Source of the DNA: Nemertoderma westbladi
Taxonomy: Eukaryota; Xenacoelomorpha; Nemertodermatida; Nemertodermatidae
Assembly (NCBI GenBank): GCA_032718475.1
Contig: JAUCBJ010002756.1
Location: 43,314-107,313, forward strand
Direction: 5' to 3'
Length of the DNA: 64,000 nucleotides
Shown here: one piece after another, positions 19,901 to 33,500 of the stretch
Position numbering within the stretch: the first letter of the stretch is position 1
Layout of the letters: the number at the start of each line of letters is the position of its first letter
The notes under the pieces: model-generated
Database searches by the model: none
Seen by the model: the letters and a program-made list of their open reading frames with translations, nothing else
Told to the model about the DNA's origin: nothing
Translations under genes and position numbers: made by a program

Positions 19901-22900
19901 AATGGGTGGAAAGGGAAGCGAAATAATGGGTGGAAAGGGGAACGAAATAATGGGTGGAAAGGGGAACAAAATAATGGGTGGAAAGGGAAGCGAAATAATG
20001 GGTGGAAAGGGGAACGAGATAATGGGTGGAAAGGGGAACGAAATAATCGGTGGAAAGGGGAACGAAATAATGGGTGGAAAGGGGAACGAGATAATGGGTG
20101 GAAAGGGGGTCGAAATAATGGGTGGAAAGGGGAACGAAGTAATGGTTGGAAAGGGGAGCGAAATAATGGGTGGAAAGGGGAACGAAATAATGGGTGGAAA
20201 AGGGGAGCGAGATAATGGGTGGAAAGGGGAACGAAATAATGGGTGGAAAGGGGAACGAGATAATGGGTGGAAAGGGGAGCGAAATAATGGGCGGAAAGGG
20301 GACCGAAATAATGGGTGGAAAGGGGAACAAAATAATGGGTGGAAAGGGAAGCGAAATAATGGGTGGAAAGGGGAACGAGATAATGGGTGGAAAGGGGAAC
20401 GAAATAATCGGTGGAAAGGGGAACGAAATAATGGGTGGAAAGGGGAACGAGATAATGGGTGGAAAGGGGAACGAAATAATCGGTGGAAAGGGGAACGAAA
20501 TAATGGGTGGAAAGGGGAACGAAGTAATGGGTGGAAAGGGGAACGAGATAATGGGTGGAAAGGGGAACGAGATAATGGGTGGAAAGGGGAACGAAGTAAT
20601 GGGTGGAAAGGGGAGCGAAATAATGGGTGGAAAGGGGAACGAAATAATGGGTGGAAAGGGGAACAAAATAATGGGTGGAAAGGGAAGCGAAATAATGGGT
20701 GGAAAGGGGAACGAGATAATGGGTGGAAAGGGGAACGAAGTAATGGGTGGAAAGGGGAGCGAAATAATGGGTGGAAAGGGGGTCGAAATAATGGGTGGAA
20801 AGGGGAACGAAGTAATGGTTGGAAAGGGGAGCGAAATAATGGGTGGAAAGGGGAACGAAATAATGGGTGGAAAAGGGGAGCGAGATAATGGGTGGAAAGG
20901 GGAACGAAATAATGGGTGGAAAGGGGAACGAAATAATGGGTGGAAAGGGGAACGAAATAATGGGTGGAAAGGGGAACGAAATAATGGGTGGAAAGGGGAG
21001 CGAAATAATGGGTGGAAAGGGGAACGAAATAATGGGTGGAAAGGGGAACGAGATAATGGGTGGAAAGGGGAACAAAGTAATGGTTGGAAAGGGGGTCGAA
21101 ATAATGGGTGGAAAGGGGAACGAAGTAATGGTTGGAAAGGGGAGCGAAATAATGGGTGGAAAGGGGAACGAAATAATGGGTGGAAAGGGGAACGAAATAA
21201 TGGGTGGAAAGGGGAACGAAATAATGGGTGGAAAGGGGAACGAAATAATGGGTGGAAAGGGGAGCGAAATAATGGGTGGAAAGGGGAACGAAATAATGGG
21301 TGGAAAGGGGAGCGAAATAATGGGTGGAAAGGGGAACGAAATAATGGGTGGAAAGGGGAACAAAATAATGGGTGGAAAGGGAAGCGAAATAATGGGTGGA
21401 AAGGGGAACGAAATAATGGGTGGAAAGGGGAACGAAATAATGGGTGAAAAGGGGAACAAAATAGTGGGTGGAAAGGGGAACGAAATAATGGGAGGAAAGG
21501 GGAAAGAAATAATGGATGGAAAGGGGAGCGAAATAATGGGTGGAAAGGGGAACGAAATAATGGGTGGAAAGGGGAGCGAAATAATGGGTGGAAAGGGGAA
21601 CGAAATAATGGGTGGAAAGGGGAACGAAAAAGTTGGTGGAAAGGGGAACGAAATAATGGGTGGAAAAGGGGAGCGAGATAATGGGTGGAAAGGGGAACGA
21701 AATAATGGGTGGAAAGGGGAACGAAATAATGGGTGGAAAGGGGAACAAAATAATGGGTGGAAAGGGAAGCGAAATAATGGGTGGAAAGGGGAGCGAGATA
21801 ATGGGTGGAAAAGGGAACGAAATAATCGGTGGAAAGGGGAACAAATAATGGGTGGAAAGGGGAACGAAATAATGGGTGGAAAGGGGGACGAAATAATGGG
21901 TGGAAAAGGGAACGAAATAATCGGTGGAAAGGGGAACGAAATAATGGGTGGAAAGGGGAACGAAATAATGGGTGGAAAGGGGAACGAGATAATGGGTGGA
22001 AAGGGGAACGAAATAATGGGTGGAAAGGGGAGCGAAATAATGGGTGGAAAGGGGAACGAAATAATGGGTGGAAAGGGGAACAAAATAATGGGTGGAAAGG
22101 GAAGCGAAATAATGGGTGGAAAGGGGAACGAGATAATGGGTGGAAAGGGGAACGAAGTAGTGGGTGGAAAGGGGAACGAAATAATGGGAGGAAAGGGGAA
22201 AGAAATAATGGGTGGAAAAGGGAACGAAATAATCGGTGGAAAGGGGAACGAAATAATGGGTGGAAAGGGGAACGAAATAATGGGTGGAAAGGGGAACGAA
22301 ATAATGGGTGGAAAGGGGAACGAAATAATGGGTGGAAAGGGGAGCGAAATAATGGGTGGAAAGGGGAACGAGATAATGGGTGGAAAGGGGAACGAAGTAA
22401 TGGGTGGAAAGGGGAACGAAATAATGGGTGGAAAGGGGAACGAAATAATGGGTGGAAAAGGGAACGAAATAATCGGTGGAAAGGGGAACGAAATAATGGG
22501 TGGAAAGGGGAACGAAATAATGGGTGGAAAGGGGAACGAGATAATGGGTGGAAAGGGGAACGAAATAATGGGTGGAAAGTGGAACGAAATAATGGGTGGA
22601 AAGGGGAACGAAATAATGGGTGGAAAGGGGAACGAAATAATGGGTGGAAAGGGGAGCGAAATAATGGGTGGAAAGGGGAACGAAATAATGGGTGGAAAGG
22701 GGAACGAAAAAGTGGGTGGAAAGGGGAACGAAATAATGGGTGGAAATGGGAACAAAATAATGGGTGGAAAGGGGAGCGAAATAATGGGTGGAAAGGGGTA
22801 TGAATAATGGGTGGAAAGGGGAGCGAAATATTGGGTGGAAAGGGGAACGAAATAATGGGTGGAAAGGGGAACGAAATAATGGGTGGAAAGGGGAACGAAA

Positions 22901-22983
22901 TAATGGGTGGAAAGGGGAACGAGATAATGGGTGGAAAGGGGAACGAAAAAATGGGTGGAAAGGGGAACGAAATAATGGGTGGA

Positions 22984-23735
22984 AATGAAAACGAAATAAT
23001 GGGTGGAAAGGGGAACAAAATAATGGGTGGAAAGGGGAATGAAATAATGGGTGGAAAGGGGAACGAAATAATGGATGGAAAGGGGAGCGAAATATTGGGT
23101 GGAAAGGGGAACGAAATAATGGGTGGAAAGGGGAACGAAAAAGTGGGTGGAAAGGGGAACGAAATAATGGGTGGAAAGGGGAACGAAAAAGTTGGTGGAA
23201 AGGGGAACGAAATTATGGGTGGAAATGGAAACGAAATAATGGGTGGAAAGGGGAACAAAATAATGGGTGGAAAGGGGAATGAAATAATGGGTGGAAAGGG
23301 GAACGAAATAATGGGTGGAAAGGGGAGCAAAATATTGGGTGGAAAGGGGAACGAAATAATGGGTGGAAAGGGGAACGAAAAAGTGGGTGGAAAGGGGAAC
23401 GAAATAATGGGTGGAAAGGGGAACGAAAAAGTTGGTGGAAAGGGGAACGAAATAATGGGTGGAAATGGAAACGAAATAATGGGTGGAAAGGGGAACAAAA
23501 TAATGGGTGGAAAGGGGAATGAAATAATGGGTGGAAAGGGGAACGAAATAATGGGTGGAAAGGGGAGCGAAATATTGGGTGGAAAGGGGAAAGAAATAAT
23601 GGGTGGAAAGGGGAACGAAATAATGGGTGGAAAGGGGAACGAAATAATGGATGGAAAGGGGAACGAGATAATGGGTGGAAAGGGGAACGAAATAATGGGT
23701 GGAAATGGAAACGAAATAATGGGTGGAAAGGGGAA
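22984..23735 (+). repeat. 240-bp higher-order repeat at the right end of satellite B
   Basis: A ten-monomer block is marked by GGAAATGGAAACG, then GGGGAACAAAAT, GGGGAATGAAAT, CGAAATATTGGG, CGAAAAAGTGGG and CGAAAAAGTTGG variants. It recurs with starts at about 22984, 23224, 23464 and 23704, exactly 240 bp apart (the last copy is incomplete). Confidence 0.9.
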
Positions 23736-23763
23736 CGAGATAATGGGTGGAAAGGGGAACGAC

Positions 23764-24275
23764 AACTAACAATTAGTCGAATGAGCAATGCAAATAAACG
23801 AATATGTCAGTGGTTCTTTTGATTTGATAAAGACTAAGACGATGGAAAGTAATGGGTATAAATACATAAAATATATATATATAACAAAGAAAATCAGCAT
23901 ACAGTACATATAAAATGTCAACAACCGTTACATGTATAAGAAGACCACAGTTACCTTGGTATTGGTAATGGAGTTCCGATCGGGTCCTTGGTCCACAGAC
24001 TGTAGCGTAACCAACGTCGGTAGTCGAACCATTGAAAGGTTCGAATCCCCAGAACCATGTGACCGCTTCTGGATGAAAGTATACAAATATATTTAACAGG
24101 GAAAAAAATTATACATTATTAGCCGCCTCTGAGTTGCTGATATAAAGACTTTATAAAATTGGACTGGACGGACAATGCCGTTTAGATCCACACAAAACTG
24201 TATGCTAAAGTTCATGGCTCGCCCCACACAACGATAAGATCAATAGTATTACGAATCAATAATATTATAATATCA
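23764..24275. other. non-satellite gap between satellites B and C
   Basis: AT-rich, non-tandem sequence with an AT dinucleotide run near 23870-23882 and a possible decayed SINE. TGGCTCGCCCCACA at 24215-24228 is shared with 10750-10763. No coding segment seen. Confidence 0.5.
24003..24062 (+). mobile_element. possible decayed tRNA-like SINE head
   Basis: A good B box (GGTTCGAATCC, 24038-24048) and an A-box-like TAGCGTAACC at 24003. The spacing of 35 bp is shorter than in a tRNA, and an acceptor stem does not pair cleanly, so a tRNA gene is unlikely. A degenerate SINE or chance is more likely. Confidence 0.3.
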
Positions 24276-24289
24276 AGAACGAAATTTAT

Positions 24290-26142
24290 ATCGACTAAAC
24301 TGTAGGAACTCTGGAAGGAGAAAGTATCGAAATCTATATCGACTAAACTGTAGGAACTCTGGAAGGAGAAAGTATCGAAATCTATATTGACTAAACTGTA
24401 GGAACTCTGGAAGGAGAAAGTATCGAAATCTATATAGACTAAACTGTAGGAACTCAAGGAAGCAGAAAGTATCGAAATCTATATCGACTAAACTGTAGGA
24501 ACTCTGGAAGGAGAAAGTATCGAAATCTATATCGACTAAACTGTAGGAACTCTGGAAGGAGAAAGTATCGAAATCTATATCGACTAAACTGTAGGAACTC
24601 TGGAAGGAGAAAGTATCGAAATCTATATCGACTAAACTGTAGGAACTCTGGAAGGAGAAAGTATCGAAATCTATATTGACTAAACTGTAGGAACTCAAGG
24701 AAGCAGAAAGTATCGAAATCTATATCGACTAAATTGTAGGAACTCTGGAAGCAGAAAGTATCGAAATCTATATCGACTAAACTGTAGGAACTCTGGAAGC
24801 ATAAAGTATCGAAATCTATATCGACTAAACTGTAGGAACTCTGGAAGCAGAAAGTATCGAAATCTATATAGACTAAACTGTAGGAACTCATGAAGGAGAA
24901 AGTATCGAAATCTATATCGACTAAACTGTAGGAACTCTGGAAGGAGAAAGTATCGAAATCTATATTGACTAAACTGTAGGAACTCAAGGAAGCAGAAAGT
25001 ATCGAAATCTATATCGACTAAATTGTAGGAACTCTGGAAGCAGAAAGTATCGAAATCTATATCGACTAAACTGTAGGAACTCTGGAAGGAGAAAGTATCA
25101 AAATCTATATCGACTAAACTGTAGGAACTCTGGAAGGAGAAAGTATCGAAATCTATATTGACTAAACTGTAGGAACTCTGGAAGGAGAAAGTATCGAAAT
25201 CTATATTGACTAAACTGTAGGAACTCTGGAAGGAGAAAGTATCGAAATCTATATAGACTAAACTGTAGGAACTCAAGGAAGCAGAAAGTATCGAAATCTA
25301 TATCGACTAAACTGTAGGAACTCTGGAAGGAGAAAGTATCGAAATCTATATCGACTAAACTGTAGGAACTCTGGAAGGAGAAAGTATCGAAATCTATATT
25401 GACTAAACTGTAGGAACTCTGGAAGGAGAAAGTATCGAAATCTATATAGACTAAACTGTAGGAACTCAAGGAAGCAGAAAGTATCGAAATCTATATCGAC
25501 TAAACTGTAGGAACTCTGGAAGGAGAAAGTATCGAAATCTATATCGACTAAACTGTAGGAACTCTGGAAGGAGAAAGTATCGAAATCTATATCGACTAAA
25601 CTGTAGGAACTCTGGAAGGAGAAAGTATCGAAATCTATATCGACTAAACTGTAGGAACTCTGGAAGGAGAAAGTATCGAAATCTATATTGACTAAACTGT
25701 AGGAACTCAAGGAAGCAGAAAGTATCGAAATCTATATCGACTAAATTGTAGGAACTCTGGAAGCAGAAAGTATCGAAATCTATATCGACTAAACTGTAGG
25801 AACTCTGGAAGCATAAAGTATCGAAATCTATATCGACTAAACTGTAGGAACTCTGGAAGCAGAAAGTATCGAAATCTATATAGACTAAACTGTAGGAACT
25901 CATGAAGGAGAAAGTATCGAAATCTATATCGACTAAACTGTAGGAACTCTGGAAGGAGAAAGTATCGAAATCTATATTGACTAAACTGTAGGAACTCAAG
26001 GAAGCAGAAAGTATCGAAATCTATATCGACTAAATTGTAGGAACTCTGGAAGCAGAAAGTATCGAAATCTATATCGACTAAACTGTAGGAACTCTGGAAG
26101 GAGAAAGTATCAAAATCTATATCGACTAAACTGTAGGAACTC
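24290..26142 (+). repeat. 1012-bp tandem duplication in satellite C
   Basis: The order of variant monomers at about 24290-25130 repeats at about 25302-26142, an offset of exactly 1012 bp (21 monomers, four of them 49 bp). Shared landmarks include the AACTCATGAAGGAG unit and the GAAGCATAAAG unit. Confidence 0.85.
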
Positions 26143-26399
26143 TGGAAGGAGAAAGTATCAAAATCTATATCGACTAAACTGTAGGAACTCTGGAAGGAGA
26201 AAGTATCAAAATCTATATCGACTAAACTGTAGGAACTCTGGAAGGAGAAAGTATCAAAATCTATATCGACTAAACTGTAGGAACTCTGGAAGGAGAAAGT
26301 ATCAAAATCTATATCGACTAAACTGTAGGAACTCTGGAAGGAGAAAGTATCAAAATCTATATCGACTAAACTGTAGGAACTCTGGAAGGAGAAAGTATC

Positions 26400-26995
26400 G
26401 AAATCTATATTGACTAAACTGTAGGAACTCTGGAAGGAGAAAGTATCGAAATCTATATAGACTAAACTGTAGGAACTCTGGAAGGAGAAAGTATCGAAAT
26501 CTATATCGACTAAACTGTAGGAACTCTGGAAGGAGAAAGTATCGAAATCTATATTGACTAAACTGTAGGAACTCTGGAAGGAGAAAGTATCGAAATCTAT
26601 ATAGACTAAACTGTAGGAACTCTGGAAGGAGAAAGTATCGAAATCTATATCGACTAAACTGTAGGAACTCTGGAAGGAGAAAGTATCGAAATCTATATTG
26701 ACTAAACTGTAGGAACTCTGGAAGGAGAAAGTATCGAAATCTATATAGACTAAACTGTAGGAACTCTGGAAGGAGAAAGTATCGAAATCTATATAGACTA
26801 AACTGTAGGAACTCTGGAAGGAGAAAGTATCGAAATCTATATCGACTAAACTGTAGGAACTCTGGAAGGAGAAAGTATCGAAATCTATATTGACTAAACT
26901 GTAGGAACTCTGGAAGGAGAAAGTATCGAAATCTATATAGACTAAACTGTAGGAACTCTGGAAGGAGAAAGTATCGAAATCTATATCGACTAAAC
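26400..26995 (+). repeat. 144-bp three-monomer higher-order repeat in satellite C
   Basis: Successive 48-bp monomers cycle through TATTGAC, TATAGAC and TATCGAC. The cycle repeats about four times, with one extra TATAGAC unit. Confidence 0.85.
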
Positions 26996-29900
26996 TGTAG
27001 GAACTCAAGGAAGCAGAAAGTATCGAAATCTATATCGACTAAACTGTAGGAACTCTGGAAGGAGAAAGTATCAAAATCTATATCGACTAAACTGTAGGAA
27101 CTCTGGAAGGAGAAAGTATCGAAATCTATATCGACTAAACTGTAGGAACTCTGGAAGGAGAAAGTATCGAAATCTATATCGACTAAACTGTAGGAACTCT
27201 GGAAGGAGAAAGTATCAAAATCTATATCGACTAAACTGTAGGAACTCTGGAAGGAGAAAGTATCAAAATCTATATCGACTAAACTGTAGGAACTCTGGAA
27301 GGAGAAAGTATCAAAATCTATATCGACTAAACTGTAGGAACTCTGGAAGGAGAAAGTATCGAAATCTATATTGACTAAACTGTAGGAACTCTGGAAGGAG
27401 AAAGTATCGAAATCTATATCGACTAAACTGTAGGAACTCTGGAAGGAGAAAGTATCAAAATCTATATCGACTAAACTGTAGGAACTCTGGAAGGAGAAAG
27501 TATCGAAATCTATATTGACTAAACTGTAGGAACTCAAGGAAGCAGAAAGTACCGAAATCTATATCGACTAAACTGTAGGAACTCAAGGAAGCAGAAAGTA
27601 TCGAAATCTATATCGACTAAACTGTAGGAACTCTGGAAGGAGAAAGTATCGAAATCTATATTGACTAAACTGTAGGAACTCAAGGAAGCAGAAAGTATCG
27701 AAATCTATATCGACTAAACTGTAGGAACTCAAGGAAGCAGAAAGTACCGATATCTATATCGACTAAACTGTAGGAACTCAAGGAAGCAGAAAGTATCGAA
27801 ATCTATATCGACTAAACTGTAGGAACCCTGGAAGCAGAAAGTATCGAAATCTATATAGACTAAACTGTAGGAACCCTGGAAGCAGAAAGTATCGAAATCT
27901 ATATAGACTAAACTGTAGGAACTCTGGAAGCATAAAGTATCGAAATCTATATCGACTAAACTGTAGGAACTCTGGAAGGAGAAAGTATCGAAATCTATAT
28001 TGACTAAACTGTAGGAACTCAAGGAAGCAGAAAGTATCGAAATCTATATCGACTAAACTGTAGGAACTCAAGGAAGCAGAAAGTATCGAAATCTATATCG
28101 ACTAAACTGTAGGAACTCTGGAAGGAGAAAGTATCGAAATCTATATCGACTAAACTGTAGGAACTCTGGAAGGAGAAATATCGAAATCTATATTGACTAA
28201 ACTGTAGGAACTCAAGGAAGCAGAAATATCGAAATCTATATCGACTAAACTGTAGGAACTCTGGAAGGAGAAAGTATCGAAATCTATATCGACTAAACTG
28301 TAGGAACTCTGGAAGGAGAAAGTATCGAAATCTATATTGACTAAACTGTAGGAACTCAAGGAAGCAGAAAGTATCGAAATCTATATCGACTAAACTATAG
28401 GAACTCTGGAAGGAGAAAGTATCGAAATCTATATCGACTAAACTGTAGGAACTCTGGAAGGAGAAATATCGAAATCTATATTGACTAAACTGTAGGAACT
28501 CAAGGAAGCAGAAAGTATCGAAATCTATATCGACTAAACTGTAGGAACCCTGGAAGCAGAAATTATCGAAATCTATATAGACTAAACTGTAGGAACCCTG
28601 GAAGCAGAAAGTATCGAAATCTATATCGACTAAACTGTAGGAACTCTGGAAGCAGAAAGTATCTAAATCTATATAGACTAAACTGTAGGAACTCTGGAAG
28701 GAGGAAGTATCGAAATCTATATCGACTAAACTGAAGGAACTCAAGGAAGCAGAAAGTATCGAAATCTATATCGACTAAACTGTAGGAACTCATGAAGCAG
28801 AAAGTATCGAAATCTATATCGACTAAACTGTATGAACTCAAGGAAGCAGAAAGTATCGAAATCTATATCGACTAAACTGTAGGAACCCTGGAAGCAGAAA
28901 GTATCGAAATCTATATCGACTAAACTGTAGGAACTCAAGGAAGCAGAAAGTATCGAAATCTATATAGACTAAACTGTAGGAACTCTGGAAGGAGAAAGTA
29001 TCGAAATATATATCGACTAAACTGTAGGAACTCAAGGAAGCAGAAAGTATCGAAATCTATATAGACTAAACTGTAGGAACTCTGGAAGCAGAAAGTATCG
29101 AAATCTATATCGACTAAACTGTAGGAACTCAAGGAAGCAGAAAGTATCGAAATCTATATCGACTAAACTGTAGGAACTCAAGGAAGCAGAAAGTATCGAA
29201 ATCTATATCGACTAAACTGTAGGAACTCAAGGAAACAGAAAGTATCGAAATCTATATCGACTAAACTGTAGGAATTCAAGGAAGCAGAAAGTATCGAAAT
29301 CTATATCGACTAAACTGTATGAACTCAAGGAAACAGAAAGTATCGAAATCTATATCGACTAAACTGTATGAACTCAAGGAAGCAGAAAGTATCGAAATCT
29401 ATATAGACTAAACTGTAGGAACCCTGGAAGCAGAAAGTATCGAAATCTATATCGACTAAACTGTAGGAACCCTGGAAGCAGAAAGTATCGAAATCTATAT
29501 CGACTAAACTGTAGGAACTCTGGAAGGAGAAAGTATCGAAATCTATATTGACTAAACTGTATGAACTCAAGGAAACAGAAAGTATCGAAATCTATATCGA
29601 CTAAACTGTAGGAACTCAAGGAAGCAGAAAGTATCGAAATCTATATCGACTAAACTGTAGGAACCCTGGAAGCAGAAAGTATCGAAATCTATATAGACTA
29701 AACTGTAGGAACTCTGGAAGGAGAAAGTATCTAAATCTATATTGACTAAACTGTATGAACTCAAGGAAACAGAAAGTATCGAAATCTATATCGACTAAAC
29801 TGTAGGAACTCAAGGAAGCAGAAAGTACCGAAATCTATATCGACTAAACTGTAGGAACCCTGGAAGCAGAAAGTATCGAAATCTATATCGACTAAACTGT

Positions 29901-30534
29901 AGGAACCCTGGAAGCAGAAAGTATCGAAATCTATATAGACTAAACTGTAGGAACTCTGGAAGGAGAAAGTATCGAAATCTATATTGACTAAACTGTAGGA
30001 ACTCAAGGAAGCAGAAAGTATCGAAATCTATATCGACTAAACTGTAGGAACTCAATGAAGGAGAAAGTATCGAAATCTATATCGACTAAACTGTAGGAAC
30101 TCTGGAAGGAGAAAGTATCGAAATCTATATTGACTAAACTGTAGGAACTCAAGGAAGCAGAAAGTATCGAAATCTATATCGACTAAACTGTAGGAACTCA
30201 ATGAAGGAGAAAGTATCAAAATCTATATCGACTAAACTGTAGGAACTCAAGGAAGCAGAAAGTATCGAAATCTATATCGACTAAACTGTAGGAACTCAAG
30301 GAAGCAGAAAGTATCGAAATCTATATCGACAAAACTGTAGGAACTCTGGAAGGAGAAAGTATCGAAATCTATATCGACTAAACTGTAGGAACTCATGAAG
30401 GAGAAAGTATCGAAATCTATATAGACTAAACTGTAGGAACCCTGGAAGCAGAAAGTATCGAAATCTATATCGACTAAACTGTAGGAACTCACGAAGGAGA
30501 AAGTATCGAAATCTATATAGACGAAACTGTAGGA

Positions 30535-33500
30535 ACCCTGGAAGCAGAAAGTATCGAAATCTATATCGACTAAACTGTAGGAACTCTGGAAGGAGAAAGT
30601 ATCGAAATCTATATTGACTAAACTGTAGGAACTCAAGGAAGCAGAAAGTATCGAAATCTATATCGACTAAACTGTAGAAACTCAATGAAGGAGAAAGTAT
30701 CGAAATCTATATCGACTAAACTGTAGGAACTCAAGGAAGCAGAAAGTATCGAAATCTATATCGACTAAACTGTAGGAACTCAAGGAAGCAGAAAGTATCG
30801 AAATCTATATCGACTAAACTGTAGGAACTCTGGAAGGAGAAAGTATCGAAATCTATATCGACTAAACTGTAGGAACTCATGAAGGAGAAAGTATCGAAAT
30901 CTATATATACTAAACTGTAGGAACCCTGGAAGCAGAAAGTATCGAAATCTATATCGACTAAACTGTAGGAACTCATGAAGGAGAAAGTATCGAAATCTAT
31001 ATAGACTAAACTGTAGGAACCCTGGAAGCAGAAAGTATCGAAATCTATATCGACTAAATTGTAGGAACTCTGGAAGGAGAAAGTATCAAATCTATATTGA
31101 CTAAACTGTAGGAACTCAAGGAAGCAGAAAGTATCGAAATCTATATCGACTAAACTGTAGGAACTCAATGAAGGAGAAAGTATCGAAATCTATATCGACT
31201 AAACTGTAGGAACTCAAGGAAGCAGAAAGTATCGAAATCTATATCGACTAAACTGTAGGAACTCAAGGAAGCAGAAAGTATCGAAATCTATATCGACTAA
31301 ACTGTAGGAACTCTGGAAGGAGAAAGTATCGAAATCTATATCGACTAAACTGTAGGAACTCATGAAGGAGAAAGTATCGAAATCTATATAGACTAAACTG
31401 TAGGAACCCTGGAAGCAGAAAGTATCGAAATCTATATCGACTAAACTGTAGGAACTCTGGAAGGAGAAAGTATCGAAATCTATATTGACTAAACTGTAGG
31501 AACTCTGGAAGCAGAAAGTATCGAAATCTATATCGACTAAACTGTAGGAACTCTGGAAGGAGAAAGTATCGAAATCGATATAGACTAAACTGTAGGAACT
31601 CAAGGAAGCAGAAAGTATCGAAATCTATATCGACTAAACTGTAGGAACTCAAGGAAGCAGAAAGTATCGAAATCTATATCGACTAAACTGTAGGAACTCT
31701 GGAAGGAGAAAGTATCGAAATCTATATAGACTAAACTGTAGGAACCCTGGAAGCAGAAAGTATCGAAATCTATATTGACTAAACTGTAGGAACTCTGGAA
31801 GGAGAAAGTATCGAAATCTATATCGACTAAACTGTAGGAACTCTGGAAGGAGAAAGTATCGAAATCTATATTGACTAAACTGTAGGAACTCAAGGAAGCA
31901 GAAAGTATCGAAATCTATATCGACTAAACTGTAGGAACTCATGAAGGAGAAAGTATCGAAATCTATATAGACTAAACTGTAGGAACCCTGGAAGCAGAAA
32001 GTATCGAAATCTATATCGACTAAACTGTAGGAACTCTGGAAGGAGAAAGTATCGAAATCTATATTGACTAAACTGTAGGAACTCTGGAAGCAGAAAGTAT
32101 CGAAATCTATATCGACTAAACTGTAGGAACTCTGGAAGGAGAAAGTATCGAAATCGATATAGACTAAACTGTAGGAACTCTGGAAGCAGAAAGTATCGAA
32201 ATCTATATCGACTAAACTGTAGGAACTCAAGGAAGCAGAAAGTATCGAAATCTATATCGACTAAACTGTAGGAACTCATGAAGCAGAAAGTATCGAAATC
32301 TATATCGACTAAACTGTAGGAACTCTGAAAGCAGAAAGTATCGAAATCTATATTGACTAAACTGTAGGAACTCAAGGAAGCAGAAAGTATCGAAATCTAT
32401 ATCGACTAAACTGTAGGAACTCATGAAGGAGAAAGTATCGAAATCTATATAGACTAAACTGTAGGAACCCTGGAAGCAGAAAGTATCGAAATCTATATCG
32501 ACTAAACTGTAGGAACTCTGGAAGGAGAAAGTATCGAAATCTATATAGACTAAACTGTAGGAACTCAAGGAAGCAGAAAGTATCGAAATCTATATCGACT
32601 AAACTGTAGGAATTCAAGGAAGCAGAAAGTATCGAAATCTATATCGACTAAACTGTAGGAACTCTGGAAGGAGAAAGTATCGAAATCTATATTGACTAAA
32701 CTGTAGGAACTCTGGAAGCAGAAAGTATCGAAATCTATATCGACTAAACTGTAGGAACTCTGGAAGGAGAAAGTATCGAAATCGATATAGACTAAACTGT
32801 AGGAACTCTGGAAGCAGAAAGTATCGAAATCTATATCGACTAAACTGTAGGAACTCAAGGAAGCAGAAAGTATCGAAATCTATATCGACTAAACTGTAGG
32901 AACTCAAGGAAGCAGAAAGTATCGAAATCTATATCGACTAAACTGTAGGAACTCTGAAAGCAGAAAGTATCGAAATCTATATCGACTAAACTGTAGGAAC
33001 TCAAGGAAGGAGAAAGTATCGAAATCTATATAGACTAAACTGTAGGAACCCTGAAAGCAGAAAGTATCGAAATCTATATTGACTAAACTGTAGAAACTCA
33101 AGGAAGGAGAAAGTATCGAAATCTATATAGACTAAACTGTAGGAACTCTGGAAGCAGAAAGTATCGAAATCTATATTGACTAAACTGTAGGAACTCTGGA
33201 AGGAGAAAGTATCGAAATCTATATAGACTAAACTGTAGGAACACTGGAAGCAGAAAGTATCGAAATCTATATTGACTAAACTGTAGGAACCCTGGAAGCA
33301 GAAAGTATCGAAATCTATATCGACTAAACTGTAGGAACTCTGGAAGGAGAAAGTATCGAAATCTATATTGACTAAACTGTAGGAACTCAAGGAAGCAGAA
33401 AGTATCGAAATCTATATCGACTAAACTGTAGAAACTCAATGAAGGAGAAAGTATCGAAATCTATATCGACTAAACTGTAGGAACTCAAGGAAGCAGAAAG

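Larger units (their letters stand above)
15151..23763 (+). repeat. satellite B, 24-bp tandem repeat, about 360 copies
   Basis: The unit is GGAAAGGGGAACG followed by AAATAATGGGT. About 20 of 24 bases on the plus strand are purines. Edge monomers on the left are diverged (CCAATAGG, TTAATGGATGG). Common variants are AGCGA for AACGA, GAGATAATG, AGTAATG, AATCGG, AGAGCGAAACAATG and AACAAA. Two plus frames and all three minus frames of the consensus lack stops, which explains open frames of 2888 and 2876 codons on the minus strand and 1378 on the plus strand. The repeated peptide changes phase several times through single-base indels, so there is no sign of coding selection. Confidence 0.97.

Noticed and set aside
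15106-23772. Giant minus-strand frames of 2888 and 2876 codons and plus-strand frames of up to 1378 codons
   Set aside because: The 24-bp satellite consensus has no stop in five of six frames. The peptide phase changes after indels, and no flanking exon or domain supports a gene.
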